64,000 nucleotides of DNA from Dermatemys mawii (Eukaryota > Chordata > Testudines > Dermatemydidae), in contig ML677358.1 of assembly GCA_007922305.1 (NCBI GenBank), positions 9,116,576-9,180,575 on the forward strand, given 5' to 3'. The notes beneath the pieces were generated by a model. The model made no database searches. It saw only the letters and a list, made by a program, of their open reading frames with translations, and had not been told where the DNA came from. Of this stretch, positions 59,025 to 64,000 are shown in pieces (within the stretch, counting starts at the first letter, position 1; every line of letters begins with the position of its first letter). The translations under genes were made by a program, and so were the position numbers.

Positions 59025-60045
59025 GTGTGTGACGGGACTCCTGGAGTGCAACCTGGACTGTGGGACCACTGAGCCCTCTGTTCCACCAGAGTAGAGCATC
59101 CTTCTCACACTGTGATGTTGTTGTTAAGCCACAAACTTTGGCAGGTACTGCACTTACACAGATATCCACAGTTAGGGACACACCCAAATTAGTTACATGG
59201 ATACTTTGCCAGCCAATCATAAAACAACAATAGAGAGGCTCCAATCAATTCCCCCGCCGCTCCAGCTCCCCAGCCTTGATCCCTGAAACTGTACCATCTT
59301 GCCCTGTTCAGAAGCCTGACCAGCATAAATTCATTACCCCAGTCGGTTCCTCCCCTGATGTGGAAAGGAGACATACTAGTCTTTGTAATCTGAGCTGAGA
59401 TTTCCTAAGCACTCCAACCAAAACATACTGTTTTAGGTAAAATATAGAACAGATGTATTAACTACAGAAAGATAGATTTTAAGTGATTATAAGTAGCAAA
59501 TAGGATTTGAATCAAGCAATGTCTCACCCTGACAGATGGTACAATCTTCAATAAATATGCAGGACTCTCTTCCACCCTGGGATCACCCTGACCAGTTCAA
59601 AGTCTTTGTCAACCAGATGTTTCTTCTAGGTGTTGAGTTGGGGAGGGGAGAAAAGAGGTCAAGTGATGATGTCACTTCTCTTATTTTATAGTTTCTTCCA
59701 GCTTGCTGGAAAGCTATATGCTTGTGACACAAGGGTCCACCCCTATTGGTCAAGCAGTCTATTGTCTACATCGGTGTGGGAAAACTGGCCTGTAGGCTGG
59801 ATCCGACCCATCAGATTGCCAGACTCATGGTGCTCTCTGGCTACCCTAGCCCTGCACCGCTCCCAGAAGCGGCTGGCACCAGTCCCTGCAGGCACTGCCC
59901 CCAACAGCTCCCATTGACCCGGAATGGGGAACTCACAAAATGATACCTCACAAGGCATACTTTGTACAAAACATTATATGACAATGGTGAATATGGGAGC
60001 TCCAGGGTGCTACTCTGAGGTACAGAGTGTCACACTGTACTGCCC
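59025..60045. repeat. LTR-like repeat, interrupted by a GC-rich insertion
   Basis: The right part (AATGATACCTCACAAGGCAT and GAGGTACAGAGTGTCACA) is wording I associate with a common turtle endogenous-retrovirus-type LTR. The left part begins near TGTGTGACGGGACTCC. About 59770-59935 is a separate hAT-like piece (GTGTGGGAAAACTGGCC). No retroviral gene is visible. Confidence 0.4.
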
Positions 60046-61892
60046 CTAAACCTAATAGTGACCTACATCCAGCCCTTCTGCTGGGGTCTGACAGGCATGA
60101 GGTCCGGATCAGGCCCCATTAGCAAGATAGGCATTCCGTCACTTAGTTCGAGAATCCTGCTTCACAGACTCTGGGGCTTTGGCTTGAGTTAGGCCACCAA
60201 GTGTCTCATAAGCTGTGAGTGGTGCCATCAGCACTTAGACGATTCTGTGAACACCAACCAGCAGAAACATAGGTGCCTGCAGGGCTAAGCAACAGTTTTG
60301 AAAATGTCACCATTTGAAAAAATGGTGGACTTAGGTGCCTAAAGGCTAAAGAGGCAGATAGGCACCTAAATACCTTTGAGGATATGGGCCTAATTCATTA
60401 ATAGTGCCTGTCCACTTGAAAGAAAGAAAGAAAAAAAGAAAAACCGACCTCTAAACTGAAGTTAATACATGTAAGTTTGTGGTCCTATTACTGTCACCTT
60501 TGTCTTCTTCCTCCCCAACCACCTCCACTATGTTCTTCAACTCCCTGTTGGTCTTGTCTCTATGCTGGACCACAAGTCCCTTCAAAGTAAGCTCTTTAAA
60601 ATAGCTTTTATTTGCTGTTGATATAGCATCCAGTACAATTAATTCCTGATCCTGACTGGGGCCTCTGGGTAATACTGTCATAACACATCATTTATATTAT
60701 GTATTATACCTGTCCTGTGCACTTTAACAATTCTATTAATACAAAGACATGATAATCTGCTTCGCTTAGCCCAAGTACAAATACAAGCTGGGAAGCTGGG
60801 AAAATCCTGTCACAGTCCAAGATGTAAAAGTCACTACTTGCCTTTAAGAGCCTTATTTTTACAGAACTAGCAGAACCAGTCCCATCTAGCAGGAAGGTGT
60901 CACCATAGAGAGAACACAGACTTCCTGGGTGCTCAGACAATAGCATAAACACATCCAACAGGACAGACGGGAGAAAATATTAACAATAAAGATGCCTTTG
61001 GAGTCAGTGGATGGGAAGAGAAACCACAGATACTTAACTCTGTCCTGCTGTTGTTCGTTGGTATTTTGTTGTTGAACTATTCCACAATAAGTAAGTAAAG
61101 GTGGGAGGATGTCATCAGGAAATACTGCAGATAAGTGAAATGTCTGTCCAAATGTTATACCAAGGGGATGAATCTTTTTTTTTTTTTTTATTTGGTACAT
61201 TTACCAGTTTTCAAAAGAGAATTAGCAGGTAAGTTTCTGAAGTGGTCTGCATCCAGTCACTTCCACCAGAGAAAAGTGTTTCCGTGGCCAGATTGAGGCA
61301 TACACAACATAGGCCCAGGCCTAGAGCCCACATTGTGAAGTCATGAGATGACTTCTTTTTATTTTTTTTTAACAAAAGCTGATGTCCTGATGTAAGTTTG
61401 TTCTCCTGGTTACAAAGAAAAGCTTGAAACTGTGATGTGGGACCAATGCATTGATGTCTTCAGAGAGCCTGAAACAATAGCTCTGAGAGATGAGAATTGC
61501 TCCATGTATCTCACTGAGGTATTAACTCCCACCAACACCATCTCAGCAGAGGATTCTATAGTCATGTCTATACTAGAGGAAAAAATCTGTGTTTAACACC
61601 TCTTAACATAAAACCATAGTGTAGTGTTAAAACCACCACATACATAAGACAAGTAGTAATTCTAACACATTAGCTGAAGTAAATTTAAGCTCCCTCTTAG
61701 GGTTGACCATGAACAGCTAACTCGTATGAAAATACAAATTTCTCAGTCTAAACTAGGGTTTTAACACACATTCTGTAAACACTTTTTTCCTAGTAAAGAC
61801 TAGGCCTGTGTGTTGGAGAAGAAGAGTGCAACAACCAAGATCCATCTACCCCAGCTGCTGGGAGTAAGTACTAAGGACTAACTCAATACACC
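60046..61892. other. Intergenic, old repeats only
   Basis: About 60590-60670 contains an L2-like 3' fragment (complement GAGGCCCCAGTCAGGATCAG). The open frames on the - strand at 60451-61200 look partly repeat-derived and show no family motif. Confidence 0.4.
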
Positions 61893-62980
61893 TGTGATGG
61901 GCTGGGTCACAAAGACCCCCTTGGGACTATCTCAGAGCATTTTCCCTGGAAGCTTGGGCCTTCACTACCCTGGCTTGTTGATCCAGACACATTATCCTGC
62001 TACAAACACAGACCCAGGTCTGAACCGCATCGACCACAAGCTGCAGACATAAGCTGTTTTCATTTAAGAAGTGCGTCTATCTCTAGCACCCAGATACCCA
62101 GTTCCCAATGAGGTCCAAACACCAAATAAATCTGTTTTACTCTGTATAAAGCTTATATAGGGTAAATTCATAAATTGTTTGCTCTCTAACACTGATAGAG
62201 ATGCATGGCTGTTTGCTCCCCAGGGAATTAATGGCTTACTCTGGGTTTATTAATAAACAAAAGTGATTTTATTAAGTATAACAAGTAGGATTTAAATGGT
62301 TCCAAGTAATAGACAGAACAAAATAAAACAAAAGCACACAAGTCTGAGCCTAATACAGTAGGAAATTAAATGCAGGTAAATCTTACCCTCAGAAGTTCCA
62401 ATAAGCTTCTTTCACAGTCTAGATGCCTTCCTAGTCTGGGTCCACACCCCCATAGTTACTGTCCTTTGTTCCAGTTTCTTTCAGGCATCTCTTTGGGGGT
62501 AGAGGCTATTTTCTGAGAGAGCTGAAGACAAAACAGAGGAGTTTCCAGGACCTTTTATATTCTCTCTCTTGTGGGCGGAAACCCCTTTGTTCTCCTGTGC
62601 AAGATTTATTCTTTATACAATATACTATCAGTTCCTACATCCATGCTTAATTATGGACCACAGCAGGGTGTATGCATATACATTCAGAACATAGTCTCTC
62701 CCACCTGCCCCACACTGTACAGCAGTTCACCAAGTGGTATTAATGGAAGGTTTCCACAGATATCAAAATATAGCCTTTATGGGGTAACTAAACATGTATT
62801 ATTTGTGCTTTGTCCTGTCATTGCATCCATCACTCAGGGAGAAGCTACAAGTGGGCCCAACATCGGGTGGTGTGTACTTCTGTCCTTTGTATCTCTTCCT
62901 CCCACATCCTCTTATCTCTGTGCCTTTGTGAGTAACACAGTTCCTTCTATATTTCTTTCCCTACAAAAACTCTAGATTCC
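61893..62980 (+). repeat. Solo-LTR-like repeat (turtle endogenous retrovirus type), right end uncertain
   Basis: Starts TGTGATGGGCTGGGTCACAA and contains CCAGACACATTATCCTGC, AAATAAATCTGTTTTACTC and TATAAAGCTTATATAGGG. I recognise this as a common turtle LTR. No internal gag, pol or env sequence follows in the window. The 3' boundary was not found. Confidence 0.5.
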
Positions 62981-63772
62981 CCTTTACTAAATTCCCCCTT
63001 CCTGCAACTAAACAAATCAGCCATGAAATAGTTAATGTTATCAAAATGTCATCACTGAGCTTTAGGGCTGATGCTTTCATCAGATCAACAATGAGCAGAG
63101 GCTTTTACCCCCTCTCAGAATCATTAATTCATACTTGGTATTGCCAACTCTCACATTTTTCTCTTATGTCTAGTACATTTGCAGTGTTTGTTTTGTTTTT
63201 GTTTTTTTAACCTCTCTGATCAAAACATGATGAAAGGCTGCCAACACAAATTTTTTACGTATTCAAAATGGTCTTCATCTCCTGTTACAGTCAATGGGGC
63301 TAAAACCAGCAAGATGGCCACCGTTTCCATACAGCCTATCTGCACATGGCAATGAGGCTGCTTATAATAAAGTCGGCTGTCACCGCTCACTGTTTTCAAT
63401 GACATTGAAGCCCTGACCCACAAGCAAAATGGCTGCCTCTCCATGGTTCAGGAGGCTTCAAGGACACAGGGATTATAAGGAGTAGCGGAGATACTGTGAA
63501 AAATGGATGGGGAGAATGAGTAGTATCAGAAGGGAGATTTAGAGATTGTAGGGGGATGGCATGCAGGATGGAGTCTGAGAAGGGTGCCCAGGACAGTGAT
63601 GTGATCAAAGATGGAGGGGGGGATGGGAGACTCTCTTTCAAACAGGCACTGGCTCAGTGGCTGTGAAAATCATATGCACTCTGAATTATTCAGCTGTACT
63701 ATTTGTCAGACTATTATGCAGCTGATAGGTCTACCCATGTTACTGTTTATTGTTTCAAACAAGCCTCTGAGC

Positions 63773-63983
63773 CAAGCCTGCACAACTCAGAAAGCAGTGA
63801 GGGCCATATTACTGCAAAAAAACCCAGCTGCAGGCCGAAAAGCCCCACCCTTGCCCCGCCCCATCTGCTTCCGCCCCCCCACTTCTTGGCTTGCTCCACC
63901 CCTACTCACCCCCCCCCCCCCGACCGCACAGCGAGCCTGTGTAGGCCGCACGTGGCCCCCGGGCCGCATGTTGTGCAGGCCTG
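63773..63983. mobile_element. Short hAT-like element at window end
   Basis: The ends CAAGCCTGCACAAC and GTTGTGCAGGCCTG are nearly perfect inverted repeats. Flanks CTCTGAGC and CTTTGAGT agree at 6 of 8. It contains a C13-type run near 63909-63921. Confidence 0.75.
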
Positions 63984-64000
63984 CTTTGAGTCATTGTATA

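Noticed and set aside
60451..61200. Three coding-like - strand frames
   Set aside because: One begins in a known L2-like repeat (GAGGCCCCAGTCAGGATCAG). The others have no recognisable motif, shared splice phase or poly(A) signal.

Overview
This window is vertebrate nuclear DNA, most likely from a turtle or a close reptile relative. The evidence is split genes with GT/AG introns, a CR1 LINE, an ancient MIR SINE, and many short hAT-like elements of types common in turtle and crocodilian genomes. There are no bacterial-style operons. Most long open frames are chance frames inside introns or GC-rich repeats.

Two conserved genes face each other tail to tail. TCF7 (T-cell factor 1) is on the + strand. 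Its N-terminal exons lie to the left of the window. Visible are a cassette exon at 2506-2592 resembling LEF1 exon VI, an exon at 5252-5362, the two HMG-box exons at 5752-5914 and 7217-7324, a basic-tail exon at 19195-19243, and two C-clamp/E-tail exons at 20899-20971 and 29535-29853. SKP1, the SCF ubiquitin-ligase adaptor, is on the - strand. All 163 codons are present in five coding exons at 52849-52945, 44181-44254, 42303-42446, 41451-41591 and 38986-39021. A non-coding first exon sits under a TATA-containing CpG-island promoter near 56.4 kb. The order TCF7 then SKP1 agrees with the human 5q31 arrangement. VDAC1 and PPP2CA would lie outside the window.

The large TCF7 intron (7325-19194) holds two further antisense coding units. 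At 9313-10999 is a broken, repeat-like gene of a widespread, poorly described family, with paired CxxC motifs at the N-terminus and a possible DDE-type core. At about 13243-14030 is a two-exon coding unit I cannot identify; it has splice sites in matching phase and an AATAAA just after its stop. SKP1 intron 1 contains a fragment of GET4, apparently a 5'-truncated retrocopy, and a small candidate terminal exon of unknown origin.

The rest is intronic and intergenic DNA full of mobile-element remains. Several hAT-like elements have clear 8-bp target duplications, and two of them sit inside one CR1 copy, which gives an order of insertion. There are also foldback elements, a perfect 86-bp palindrome beside a degenerate tandem repeat, LTR-like repeats at the right end, and several homopolymer or microsatellite tracts. 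About 56.6-64 kb shows no gene I can support.
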